Assembly (NCBI GenBank): GCA_022824185.1
Contig: JAJEAU010000010.1
Location: forward strand, 280,054 to 344,053
DNA length: 64,000 nt
Direction: 5' to 3'
From: Dehalococcoidia bacterium
GTDB lineage: Bacteria; Chloroflexota; Dehalococcoidia; Lucifugimonadales; Lucifugimonadaceae
The notes under the pieces were generated by a model, which was not told the DNA's origin, made no database searches, and saw nothing but the letters and a program-made list of their open reading frames with translations. A program made the translations under genes and the position numbers. Of this stretch, positions 45,108 through 54,150 are shown one piece after another (the stretch's first letter is position 1; each line of letters begins with the position of its first letter).

Positions 45108-45701
45108 ATGATATCCAGTTCGAATAGAGCGCTGATCGTGGTAGACGTGCAGAACGACTTCGTCGACCCAAACGGTGGGCTGAGCGTCAAAGACGCGCCG
45201 ACTGTGATCCCCAACATCAACGCAATGGTCGCAGCGGCTCGCGATGAAGGCCGCCTGATTGTCTACACGCAGGATTGGCATCCTGAAACGACGCCGCACT
45301 TCGCAAAGGACGGCGGTGTCTGGCCGGTCCACTGCGTAGCCGAAAGCTGGGGAGCGCATCTTTTCCCCGATCTTCTGGTTGCCGACGAAGCAGTATTCGT
45401 AAAGAAGGGAACCGGAGGCGAAGACGGATACTCAGGGTTTACGGTCCGTGATCCCGAAACCAAGGCCGAATCAGACACGGAGTTGGAAACGATCCTGAAA
45501 CGCAACAGCGTTGAAGAGGTCGATGTGGTGGGGATTGCCACCGATTACTGCGTGAAAGAGACTGCGTTGGATGCTCGCCGAAGAGGTTTCAAAACGACGG
45601 TATACCGGAGTTGCATGAAAGGAGTCGATCTCCAAGCGGGGGATGCTGAGGCCGCGATTGCAGCTATGGCTGACGCCGGTGTCGAGGTGCGAGACGCGTA
45701 G
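45108..45701 (+). CDS. pncA: Nicotinamidase (isochorismatase-like hydrolase)
   Basis: 197 residues. The catalytic triad is visible as Asp13 in IVVDVQNDF, Lys99 or Lys100 in FVKKGTGG, and Cys148 in VGIATDYCVKETALDA. Metal ligands are Asp56 and His58 in TQDWHPE and His64 in TPHF. These fit nicotinamidase rather than isochorismatase. It hydrolyses nicotinamide to nicotinate, the substrate of PncB encoded at 34177. Its stop is one base from the convergent gene's stop. Confidence 0.93.
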   Translation: MISSSNRALIVVDVQNDFVDPNGGLSVKDAPTVIPNINAMVAAARDEGRLIVYTQDWHPETTPHFAKDGGVWPVHCVAESWGAHLFPDLLVADEAVFVKKGTGGEDGYSGFTVRDPETKAESDTELETILKRNSVEEVDVVGIATDYCVKETALDARRRGFKTTVYRSCMKGVDLQAGDAEAAIAAMADAGVEVRDA

Positions 45702-45702
45702 G

Positions 45703-46419
45703 CTAGCGTCGGAAAAGCCTGAAGAACCGCTCTTGGTATTCGTCGAACACGCCCCAACGGGTCAGTTCTTCGTGGACTAACGAAGCATCGATCTCCCGGC
45801 GCTCTGCCCTCTGAAACAGATCGTCGATGCGGCGCCTGGCATCCCGTGGCACGCCGCCTTCATCATCAAACATGTTGCGTTCATTCAACTCGTCGAAGTT
45901 CGTCTTCGCGGATTCGTTCGTGAACTCGTAGATGAACTTCATCACAGAGACGTCCCACAATTCATCCACTCCCAGCAGAACGGTATGTAAGGGTTTGCCA
46001 TCGGCTTCGAGTTCGTCTCGAATCTTGGCAGCCACGTCTCGAGGTTCGCCCGATACCGTCTCTGTGGTTTGGGGCTCATTCTTGTACTTGTAGAGAAGCC
46101 CGGCGGCGTCTGAACCGAAACGGTTGCTGATGTAGTCGAGATACTCGGACGCTTCTTTGCCGAATCCTTCGCTCCGCGACAGGTAGCCGGGCGTCACGAT
46201 CTGCGGACGATCGGCGCGAACCATCCCGTACCGGATCACGGTGTCCTTGTGTTCGTCCTCAAAGATGCCTTCATACACAGGTTGAGAAACGACGTGATAG
46301 TGGATCACGGTTGATCCGAAAGTGGCTAGAGCGCGGCGAGGCGGTCGGATGATGCGAGTCATCGCGATGGCGCGCTCGATCTGCGGATCAAGCCGTTCTG
46401 GGCGTTGGGGACCTAACAC
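45703..46419 (-). CDS. Conserved-looking hypothetical protein
   Basis: 238 residues from a GTG with AGAGG five bases before it. An internal ATG at 46362 is a possible shorter start. I recognise no family. The sequence has no signal peptide or membrane span. It looks soluble, with an N-terminal strand region (RRALATFGSTVIHYHVVSQP), a central part with VRADRPQIVTPGYLSRSEGF, and a charged helical C-terminal half (about 150-238). It starts just before the FG-GAP lipoprotein gene's end (32-base gap), so read-through from that gene is possible. Confidence 0.6.
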   Translation of the reverse strand: MLGPQRPERLDPQIERAIAMTRIIRPPRRALATFGSTVIHYHVVSQPVYEGIFEDEHKDTVIRYGMVRADRPQIVTPGYLSRSEGFGKEASEYLDYISNRFGSDAAGLLYKYKNEPQTTETVSGEPRDVAAKIRDELEADGKPLHTVLLGVDELWDVSVMKFIYEFTNESAKTNFDELNERNMFDDEGGVPRDARRRIDDLFQRAERREIDASLVHEELTRWGVFDEYQERFFRLFRR

Positions 46420-46451
46420 AGAATCCTCTGACTACCGAGTGATTTGGCCGA

Positions 46452-48704
46452 TCAGGGCAGCGGTTGGCCTTCCGTGATTTCGATGCGCTGGTTGACTGCC
46501 ACGTCTTCGATCACTTGGTCGATGCCGCTGGGCCACTCGATCTTTACTCTGTCAACTCTATCCGCGTTGCCAATCCCGAATGTGAGTTCCAAACTGTTCA
46601 TCGAGAGAAAAGTCGAGCTTCCGGTCAACTCTTGTACTTGCTCGCCCTTCGAGCCATCCGAATTGGTGTATTCGATGTAGACGCGAGAGCCTATACCGTC
46701 CGCATTGCTGCCCGTGTCGCCTTCTAGCATCCCACCGATCAACCGCATCGTGATCCAGTTGCGGTCGCCTCCCGCATTCATCCACAGGAAAAGCGGACCC
46801 GGCTCCCAGTTGCATTCGTCCTGTCCCACCAGTCGGCAACCATTGCTGTTCGTCCCAATCAGGTCAACGTAACCGTCGCCATTCAGGTCGCCCTTGGCGA
46901 GTCCCTTCCCGTTTTCATGGAATGCTGGACTGATGCGCTGCTCGCCTCGGTTGAATTCGGGATCGTCTGGATCCAAGACGGAGTAGTCGACGCCGAGGAT
47001 GTCCAGCGCGCGTGCCTCAACCGTGATGTCTTGGAAATCGCCCTGACCATTGCCCCTCAAAAGTCGCCCGGCTCCCGGGAACAGGTGACCGCTCGGCGCC
47101 TCGCCCCTGTCCGACATCGCACCGAGCCAATAGAGGTCTTGGTCACCGTCGTTCTCGTAATCGAAGAAAACGGTGCCGAAACCAAAGTCATACGCGGCGA
47201 GCCCTGTCGGAACCTGCCATTCGTCGATGATGTTGGATGGGTTGAGAGCCATCGACGGCATCACTTCGTTCGGTGCCACATAGGTCGCGCCGGCGATGTC
47301 GTTAAAGACGCCGACCATCCCCACGCCGTCAACCTCACGGACCCCATCGTTGCGCAATAGGAAATGGAAGCAGGTCCCCCATCCGTATTGGTGACCGTAA
47401 GCGCAGTCTCCGGACGGCGTCGTCGGCGCTTCGCGGGTCAACGGGTGGTAACCAATGTTGGTGATGAAGATATCGAGGTCCAGATCGCTGTCGTAATCGC
47501 CTAATGCGAAGCCCATCCATGCGCCCATCCTGTCGATGCCCATCGCCCGGCTGACCTGCGTGAACTTGACGTCGTCCTTAGTCGAGTCGTTGCGGAAGAC
47601 CTTCAATCTGCTGCCATCGTCGGCGAGCCACAGATCTGCATCGCCATCGTCATCGTGGTCGAAGAAGAGCGCGGCGAGGGTTTGACCGGTAGGTTCCCCG
47701 ACATACTCGCCTGAAGCATCGATCAGATCCGGGTTGTACCCGGGCACGACTTCCCCAGTCACAGGATCAGGCCAGCCGATGTCGTCGCCAAAGGGGTCAC
47801 GCATCAGTATCGGGCCATAAATCAACCCAGCTTCTTCAGTGATGTCGGTGAATGTGAGGTCGCCGTTGTTGAGATAGAGAACGTTGTAGTGGCCGTGGTG
47901 GTCGGGACGATTGAACCAGAGAAAATCCTGGTCGACACGGTTGCTGATGAAGATGTCGATCCACCCGTCGTTGTTCACATCCGAGCATCCGACGCTGAAG
48001 CCAGACCTGAGATTCGCCGCATCACCCAACGCCGAATCTGTTATCTCTTCAAAAGTTCCGTCGCCCAAATTCCTAAAGACTCGGTCTTTAATGATGGCCG
48101 GCAGTTCTGAGTAATATCGCGCGGCGCGATAGTCCAAGTTGTCGCCGATACGACCGTACGAGGCGACATAGAGATCTTGATACCCATCGTTGTCGATGTC
48201 GCAGGCGGCGACACCGGTGCTGTTCGCCACAGGCAGGTCGACGCCAGCTTCTTCGGCGACTTCGGTAAAGACATGATCGCCATCGTTGCGGAACAACCTG
48301 TTAGGCCCGCCGGTCGTGTCCGGGAGTAGTGCATCGATCTCCGCGGAGGTGACATAGAAATCCATGTCCCCGTCGCGGTCATAGTCGAAAATCGCAACAC
48401 CTGGATGCCGGTTCTCAATCATCCACAGATCTTCCCCAGTCTCCGGATCAACCAGCACCAACGGAGCAATATTGGTGAACGGCATGACCGGTTCGTCCAT
48501 CATCTGCTCCAACGACTCGCCCGATGATACGGAAACCGACGGCACCTGAGGGCTCGTGTCGGGTGCAACGGTAGTTGGAGCAGCCGTCGGTTCAGGCGTG
48601 GCGGTGGGTTCTTCGCTGGTGCAGGCGAATGCAAGCAGTGAAGAGCAGATCGCAATCGCCGAAACGATTGGCATGACAACCGCCTGTGGACGCCGGCAAG
48701 GCAT
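46452..48704 (-). CDS. FG-GAP/VCBS repeat lipoprotein with C-terminal ASPIC/UnbV domain
   Basis: 750 residues from the ATG at 48704; another ATG lies seven codons upstream. The signal peptide ends in LLAFAC, so Cys21 of this start would be lipidated. A Pro-Thr linker follows. At least seven Ca2+-binding loops of DxDxDG type are visible (DYDRDGDMD, DIDNDGYQD, DVNNDGWID, DHDDDGDAD, DYDSDLDLD, DYENDGDQD, DLNGDGYVD), as in CRTAC1-like beta-propellers. The ASPIC/UnbV domain occupies the last 120 residues (from about 625). It is an exported, probably carbohydrate- or surface-binding protein; the partner is unknown. Confidence 0.88.
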   Translation of the reverse strand: MPCRRPQAVVMPIVSAIAICSSLLAFACTSEEPTATPEPTAAPTTVAPDTSPQVPSVSVSSGESLEQMMDEPVMPFTNIAPLVLVDPETGEDLWMIENRHPGVAIFDYDRDGDMDFYVTSAEIDALLPDTTGGPNRLFRNDGDHVFTEVAEEAGVDLPVANSTGVAACDIDNDGYQDLYVASYGRIGDNLDYRAARYYSELPAIIKDRVFRNLGDGTFEEITDSALGDAANLRSGFSVGCSDVNNDGWIDIFISNRVDQDFLWFNRPDHHGHYNVLYLNNGDLTFTDITEEAGLIYGPILMRDPFGDDIGWPDPVTGEVVPGYNPDLIDASGEYVGEPTGQTLAALFFDHDDDGDADLWLADDGSRLKVFRNDSTKDDVKFTQVSRAMGIDRMGAWMGFALGDYDSDLDLDIFITNIGYHPLTREAPTTPSGDCAYGHQYGWGTCFHFLLRNDGVREVDGVGMVGVFNDIAGATYVAPNEVMPSMALNPSNIIDEWQVPTGLAAYDFGFGTVFFDYENDGDQDLYWLGAMSDRGEAPSGHLFPGAGRLLRGNGQGDFQDITVEARALDILGVDYSVLDPDDPEFNRGEQRISPAFHENGKGLAKGDLNGDGYVDLIGTNSNGCRLVGQDECNWEPGPLFLWMNAGGDRNWITMRLIGGMLEGDTGSNADGIGSRVYIEYTNSDGSKGEQVQELTGSSTFLSMNSLELTFGIGNADRVDRVKIEWPSGIDQVIEDVAVNQRIEITEGQPLP

Positions 48705-48817
48705 CGAATCTAGGTCGATTTGCATCAGTTTGGATCGAGTATTCGGGTGTAGTGGCTAAGTTTTTCAGCGTAAAACATCAATCGGCGATGTAATACGAAC
48801 GAACGTCCCCTCTAGGT

Positions 48818-48846
48818 TTGACTCAAACTGAAAAACGCGTTAGATT
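48818..48846 (+). promoter_or_regulatory. Sigma70-type promoter of the first ABC transporter operon
   Basis: -35 TTGACT (48818-48823), spacer of 17 bases, -10 TAGATT (48841-48846). The predicted transcript would carry about 90 bases before the TTG start at 48940. It drives the binding-protein gene and probably the five genes after it. Confidence 0.6.
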
Positions 48847-48939
48847 TGGAGGTTGCGCCTTTTCTGGCGTGAATCTTGGATGCTGCGACCAAACTTCAAT
48901 GTCGCTTGCATGATCGATAGCCTTGATGGAGGATAGCAA

Positions 48940-50862
48940 TTGAAATTGAATTTGGTTAGAGCTCGGAAGAGCTTGCTGCTTTTGCCAGTTATGGCGATTG
49001 TTGGCTTCGCCATCGCATGCGGCAGTTCCGAGCCCGAGACGATTATCCAGACCGTGGTCGTCGAGAAAGAAGTGGAAGTGAAGGTCGTGGAGACGGTCGA
49101 GGTCGAAAAAGAAGTCGTTGTTGAGAAGGAAGTCGTCCAGACCGTCGAGGTTGAAAAGGTCGTCGAAGTCGAAAAAGAAGTCGAAGTCATCAAAGAAGTC
49201 GAAGTCGTCTCTGCCGTCCCTCGCAACAAAACCGTTGTCGTCGGCACTCGTTTCGGCGGTGGCATCGCACTTCGAATGTGGAGCCCCTACGCACTCGGTG
49301 GCACCCACCAAAAAGGCGTGATCTTCTTCCATGAACCGCTTTTCTACGCAGACAGCCTGAACGGCAACAGCTATCCATGGCTTGCTGAGAGCTTCGATTA
49401 CAACGCCTCGGCAACCGAGTTGACCTACAACCTGCGCGACGGCGTCTTCTAGAGCGACGGTGAAGAGTTCAACGCCGATGACGTGGCTTACACCTTCAAC
49501 ACCCTCGCCGAACTCGGCAGCGAAGTCAGAGGCGGCGGAGTGTTCCAGACCTTCATCAAAGAGGCCGAGATCATTGACGACCTCACGGTGAAGATCCACT
49601 TCAACTTCCCAGCACCCAGATTCCACGCCGAAGTAGTTATCTACAAAGGCGACTCCGGAACCTACATCGTTCCCGAACACGTCTGGAACGACAAGAACTG
49701 GGCCGAATACGACGGCTACAACGACGGTGCAGGACCTGTCACCACAGGCCCGTGGCGATTGTCCTACTCCGACAACTTCCGCCGCGTCCTTGACCGCGTG
49801 AAGAACTGTGAAGACTACTGGGGCTGCGCCACTGGCTTCGTCCCATTCCAAGACGTCGAGCGATACGTGCTCTACAACATCGACGACGATACGCAGTTCG
49901 CACAGGCCATGATCACGAACCAGATCGACGAGACGCACGACCTCCGAGTCGACACCGTCGAGACGATCCTTCGCGAGAACCCCAACACGACCACCTACAC
50001 CGGCCGAGACCCGGACGGCGAATACGGCATGGTCTCATGGTGGCCGATCTCGTTGCACCTCAACAACCTGCAACCGCACCTCGAAAACCCCAACGTTCGC
50101 AAGGCGATCAACAAATACATCGACCGCGACCGCCTAAACGCACAGGCATACCTCAACAAAGGACGCATCAACGACTGGCCATGGCCGCAGTACGCTGGCC
50201 TGAAGCACGTCAACGAGGCGATGGAACCCTTGCGTGAAGAGTTCAACGTCGGTGAATACGACAAAGACGGCGCCGACGCTCTCATGACGGAAGCCGGTTA
50301 CTCGATGAACTCGGATGGCTTCTGGGCCGACTCCGATGGCAACGTCGTCAAGTGCAACATCATCAGCTCGGCTCACTTCACGGACCTCGGTCCTGTCGTC
50401 GCCGCGTTGCTCGAACAGCACGGCATCGAATCGTCTTGGGCACAACCGCCCGACGTCTGGGCGCGTAATGGCAAGGGTGGCGACTACGAGTGCACGCTCG
50501 TTGGCCACAACGGTTCACAGTCCGGCGACATCTACCGGAGTCTGTTGATGTTCACCACCGACAGCGGCGCAAACCGATGGTCGTACTCCAACGCCGAGTT
50601 CGACGAAGTGGTAGCTTCAATGGCCGAAGAACCCGACGTCGACAAGGTGCTCGACCTCACTGAGCAGGCGCTACGCATCTGGTTGGAAGACCAACCCGAC
50701 GTCCCGCTAGTTGAGTTCTTCAACCGAGTAACTCGTAACGAGTACTACTGGGAGAACTGGCCCGGCGACGCTCAGGGATACACGCCTTACATGAACGGAA
50801 TCCACCCGCACACCGGGTTCCCGTACATCCTGAGCAAGCTAACCCCAACTGGCAGGGAATAG
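48940..50862 (+). pseudogene. Oligopeptide-type ABC transporter substrate-binding lipoprotein interrupted by an in-frame TAG
   Basis: Start TTG at 48940 with GGAGG seven bases before. A lipobox ends at Cys27 (GFAIAC), then a Val-Glu-Lys-rich stalk (33-90), then an SBP_bac_5 domain. Codon 171 (49450-49452) is TAG within RDGVF-stop-SDGEEF. The family usually has Trp here (GVxWSDGEPF), so one base change (TGG to TAG) explains it. The frame then continues without fault to 50862; full length would be 640 residues. The rest shows normal family features (FNADDVAYTFN, IDRDRLN). Either a recent nonsense mutation, a sequencing or assembly error, or suppressed amber. The genes downstream look intact. 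Confidence 0.85.
49036..49212 (+). repeat. Val-Glu-Lys-rich stalk-coding repeat in the first binding protein
   Basis: Degenerate repeats of a unit like (T)VEVEKEVV encode residues 33-90 between the lipidated Cys and the ligand-binding domain. The charge pattern suggests a stiff helical or extended spacer. The second binding protein (60819-62867) has the same kind of stalk. Confidence 0.85.
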
Positions 50863-50891
50863 TCCTCGCTCGGGATTCCCGAAAGTAAAGT

Positions 50892-50925
50892 TGGTTGTGG
50901 CGCCCATCCAGCGGCGCCGCAACCA
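50892..50925 (+). terminator. Hairpin between binding-protein and permease genes
   Basis: GGTTGTGGCGCC (50893-50904) pairs with GGCGCCGCAACC (50913-50924), one G-T pair, with one more outer A-T pair. It lies 30 bases after the binding-protein stop and 102 before the first permease start. Such hairpins often protect the upstream mRNA so that the binding protein is made in excess over the permease; partial termination is the other option. Confidence 0.6.
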
Positions 50926-51027
50926 GCTCAAACCTGCTAACCCGCGCCGAGTCCTGTGGGAACGGGCCGATGTCGATACCTCGACTAAGATGCTCGTCGC
51001 GATCCGGTGTAGAGATGTGTCACTGAG

Positions 51028-52041
51028 ATGACCGTAGATTATCTGGCAAGACGGATCGGGATGTTCGTGGCGGTGGTTTTCGTCGCCACGTCATTGAACT
51101 TCTTCATGCCCAGATTCACCGGTCAGGACCCGATCGCTACCCGACTGGAACTGCTCGCTGCCGAAGGCGTAACAACACGAGCCGAAGACTACGCGGCCCT
51201 CATCGAAACCTACAACGCCAAGTTCGGTTTAGATAAACCCTTAGTCATTCAATACCTCAACTACCTCTCCTCAGCCGTCAGATTCGATTTCGGCGAGTCC
51301 ATCACAAAATACCCGACTCGCGTCGGCGAATTGATCAATCAGGCGATGCCTTGGTCAATCGGTCTATTGGTCACATCGACACTCTTGGCATTCGTCGTCG
51401 GAACCTTGGGCGGCGCGGTGCTGGCTTGGCAACACGGACCCAAAGCAGCATTCGAGCTCATCCTCCCGCCTTTCTTCCTTTTGGCTGCAGTCCCTTACTA
51501 CCTGCTAGGCCTGATCCTGATCTGGCTCTTGGCATTCCAAGCCAAAATCCTACCGCTAGGCGGAGGTTACGCGCCCACGACACTACCTGATTGGAGCGAT
51601 CTCGGTTTCCTATGGGAAGTGTTCAAACACTCCCTGCTTCCCGCACTATCCATCGTCCTCGCCTCAATCGGCTTCTGGGCGCTCGGCATGAGATCAATGA
51701 TGATTACCATGCAGGGCGAAGACTACATGCTCCAGGCCGAGGCCAAAGGCCTCACCAAAACCCGAGCTTTCCTACGCTACGCAGTCCGCAACGCCGTCCT
51801 ACCCCAAACAACCGCATTGGCACTGACCCTCCCCCACGTCGTATCCGGCGCGATCTTGGTCGAGCGAATCTTCGGCTACCCCGGCGTCGGAAGAGTCCTC
51901 TACGAAGCCATAACCGGTTTCGACTACTTCGTCATCCAAGGAGTCGTGTACATCATCGTCCTCGCAATCGCCTTTGCGATGCTCGTCATCGACGTCATAT
52001 ACCCGTTGCTGGATCCCAGAATCAGCTACTCATCCTCATAG
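51028..52041 (+). CDS. ABC transporter permease, DppB/OppB-like
   Basis: 337 residues. The first membrane span, an exterior loop with 'EDYAALIETYNAKFGLDKPLVIQY' in parts, and five more spans give the usual DppB layout. The coupling-helix EAA region reads MQGEDYMLQAEAKGLTKTRAFLRYAVRNAV (in parts) and the C-terminal 'EAITGFDYFVIQGVVYIIVLAIAF' closes it. It forms the membrane channel with the DppC-like protein encoded three bases later. The cluster transports peptides or similar nutrients; the substrate is not fixed by sequence. Confidence 0.92.
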   Translation: MTVDYLARRIGMFVAVVFVATSLNFFMPRFTGQDPIATRLELLAAEGVTTRAEDYAALIETYNAKFGLDKPLVIQYLNYLSSAVRFDFGESITKYPTRVGELINQAMPWSIGLLVTSTLLAFVVGTLGGAVLAWQHGPKAAFELILPPFFLLAAVPYYLLGLILIWLLAFQAKILPLGGGYAPTTLPDWSDLGFLWEVFKHSLLPALSIVLASIGFWALGMRSMMITMQGEDYMLQAEAKGLTKTRAFLRYAVRNAVLPQTTALALTLPHVVSGAILVERIFGYPGVGRVLYEAITGFDYFVIQGVVYIIVLAIAFAMLVIDVIYPLLDPRISYSSS

Positions 52042-52044
52042 GAC

Positions 52045-53049
52045 ATGGCTACCACCGCATCCACAGAACCGCTGACACCTTCAAGCAGCGCAGCATCCGA
52101 CACGCTGAATCAGGCCGCCGGACTATGGCGGTACATGAAGCGAAACCCGTCAATCATCGCCGGTTTCGTTCTCCTAGCAGTCATCATCCTGTTCTGGGGA
52201 TTCGGCACCCTGATGACCGCTCCCGAAGACGCCAAAGACCTCGCATTCGCACCGCCGAACAAAAGACCTTCCTTCGAAAATCCCCATCCCTGTTACTCCT
52301 CCGAAAACCCTCGCGAACTCTGCTTCGCATACGACAACGAAGAACGCCCCCACCTCCTAGGCACCGATCGCCTCGGCAAAGACATCCTAGCTTCTTTCTC
52401 ACAAGGCATTCCTCAGACCGTCATGATCGGGCTGATCGCCGGATCGCTCGGAACAATCGTTGGAACGCTCCTCGCATTCGTCGCCGGATACTACGGCGGC
52501 ATCCTCGACGCAGCCATCCGATTCATCGTCGACACCCTGCAAACCATCCCAGGCATCCTAATCCTGATCATCATCACAATCGCTTGGCGGGAAGTCGGAG
52601 GTGGCGAGATGACATTCATCCAACTCGCCCTCATCATCGCCATGCTCGCATGGCTCGGGCCGACCAGAGTCGTTAGATCCCAAGTCCTCGTCATGAAGCA
52701 ACGCTCATACGTCGAAATGGCGCGACTCTCCGGCATGAACGGCCCCGAGGTCATCCTCAAAGAGATGATGCCCAACCTCATGCCATTCATCGTCGCCAAC
52801 TTCGTCCTCGCCGTCTCATCCGCAATCCTCGCATCAATCGGACTCGAAGCCCTAGGCCTCGGCGACTTCAGCTCAAACACATTGGGCATGATGATCTACC
52901 ACAACATCTGGTACGGCTCTCTGGTCAATGGATGGTGGTGGTGGTGGTCGCCGCCAATCGTCGTCATCGTGATCCTGTTTATCGGTCTCTTCATGCTCTC
53001 GCGAGGCATGGACGAGTGGGCAAACCCGCGGCTCCGCAGGCGGTTCTAG
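52045..53049 (+). CDS. ABC transporter permease, DppC/OppC-like
   Basis: 334 residues, three bases after the DppB-like gene. A hydrophobic first span (about 38-58) is followed by a long exterior loop with several Cys, then RPHLLGTDRLGKDILASFSQG, which is a hallmark of DppC proteins (GTDxxGRD). The EAA loop reads SYVEMARLSGMNGPEVILKEMMPNL in parts. Six membrane spans. The loop Cys residues (CYSSENPRELC) are unusual and may form a disulfide. The following ATPase gene begins immediately after the stop. Confidence 0.92.
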   Translation: MATTASTEPLTPSSSAASDTLNQAAGLWRYMKRNPSIIAGFVLLAVIILFWGFGTLMTAPEDAKDLAFAPPNKRPSFENPHPCYSSENPRELCFAYDNEERPHLLGTDRLGKDILASFSQGIPQTVMIGLIAGSLGTIVGTLLAFVAGYYGGILDAAIRFIVDTLQTIPGILILIIITIAWREVGGGEMTFIQLALIIAMLAWLGPTRVVRSQVLVMKQRSYVEMARLSGMNGPEVILKEMMPNLMPFIVANFVLAVSSAILASIGLEALGLGDFSSNTLGMMIYHNIWYGSLVNGWWWWWSPPIVVIVILFIGLFMLSRGMDEWANPRLRRRF

Positions 53050-54150
53050 ATGGCAGTCGACACACGCGCAACCGGCTCCACGGTTAATGGACAGTCGCAA
53101 CGGCCTGCAATGCCTTCGACGGTCGAAGAACTTCGCAGTTGGGGCAAAGGCGATTCCTCCCTTCCTGCCATCGACGTCAAAAACCTGAAGGTCTACTACG
53201 ACTCCGAAGCGGGAACCGTCAAGGCCGTTGACGACGTCAGCTTCACCCTCCAACAGGGCGAACGCCTAGCTCTTGTCGGCGAATCCGGCTGCGGCAAAAC
53301 AACCCTCGGCATGGCTTTGATGAAACTCACCAAACCGCCGGGATACATCGACGGCGGCGAAATCCTCCTCGACGGCAGAGATCTCGTACCACTCAACGAC
53401 GAAGAGATGCGATTGGCTCGCCTTGCCGAGATCGCATTGGTCACCCAGTCCGCGATGAACGCCCTCAACCCCGTGATGCGCATCGAAGACCAAATCTTCG
53501 ACGGCCTCATCGACCACGGCATCAAAGACTCCAAGGGAAACCTCCGAAACCATGTCTACGACCTCCTGCAACGGGTCGGTCTCCGCGAAAGCGTCGGCAG
53601 GATGTATCCCCACGAACTGAGCGGCGGCATGAAACAACGCGTCGCCATCGCCACCGGCACCAGCATGAACCCTAAGGTCATCGTCGCCGACGAACCAACC
53701 AGCGCTTTAGATGTCGTAGTCCAGCGCCAAGTCATGATGACCTTGAGCCGCGTCCAACGCGACACCGGGGCAGCGGTCATCCTCATCGGCCACGACATGG
53801 GACTCGTAGCCCAGTTCGCAGACCGCATCGGCGTCATGTACGCCGGAAAACTCGTCGACATCGGAACCGTCGAACAAATCATCGAAGATCCCAAACACCC
53901 CTACACCAAGCTGCTGATCAACAGCGTCCCAGACCTCGAAGAGAAACGCGAACGACTGACCGGCATCCCTGGCATCCCGCCGCCGCTAGTCGATCTGCCG
54001 TCCGGATGCGTCTTCGCTCCCCGATGCCCGTCAGTTGAAGACCCATGCCGCGTACTCGCACCCGCAAACACCGATGTCGGAGACAATCGTCACGTCATGT
54101 GCCACCTTTTTGACCTCTATGTCACCATGGCAGGCAGCGAAGTTGGCTAA
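53050..54150 (+). CDS. ABC transporter ATPase, DppD/OppD-like
   Basis: 366 residues, starting directly at the base after the permease stop. A non-conserved N-terminal tail (1-38) precedes the ABC domain. Walker [11 protein letters not shown]-loop [11 protein letters not shown], signature LSGGMKQR, Walker [13 protein letters not shown] and H-loop IGHDMG are all present. The C-terminal Cys-containing region (CVFAPRCP near 320) is the oligopeptide/dipeptide-transporter extension. It powers import together with the next ATPase. Confidence 0.93.
   Translation: MAVDTRATGSTVNGQSQRPAMPSTVEELRSWGKGDSSLPAIDVKNLKVYYDSEAGTVKAVDDVSFTLQQGERLALVGESGCGKTTLGMALMKLTKPPGYIDGGEILLDGRDLVPLNDEEMRLARLAEIALVTQSAMNALNPVMRIEDQIFDGLIDHGIKDSKGNLRNHVYDLLQRVGLRESVGRMYPHELSGGMKQRVAIATGTSMNPKVIVADEPTSALDVVVQRQVMMTLSRVQRDTGAAVILIGHDMGLVAQFADRIGVMYAGKLVDIGTVEQIIEDPKHPYTKLLINSVPDLEEKRERLTGIPGIPPPLVDLPSGCVFAPRCPSVEDPCRVLAPANTDVGDNRHVMCHLFDLYVTMAGSEVG

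Noticed and set aside
49450..49452. Pyrrolysine or general TAG recoding at the amber codon
   Set aside because: Several genes here (mtaB, pepA, the DUF559 gene) end with TAG, no Pyl genes are seen, and the site corresponds to Trp, so a point mutation is simpler.
48823..49938. A 371-codon minus-strand open frame rich in Asp, Phe and Leu opposite the first binding protein
   Set aside because: It is the antisense of the Val-Glu-Lys stalk repeats and of the binding domain; low-complexity antisense frames arise from such repeats, and it has no ribosome site.
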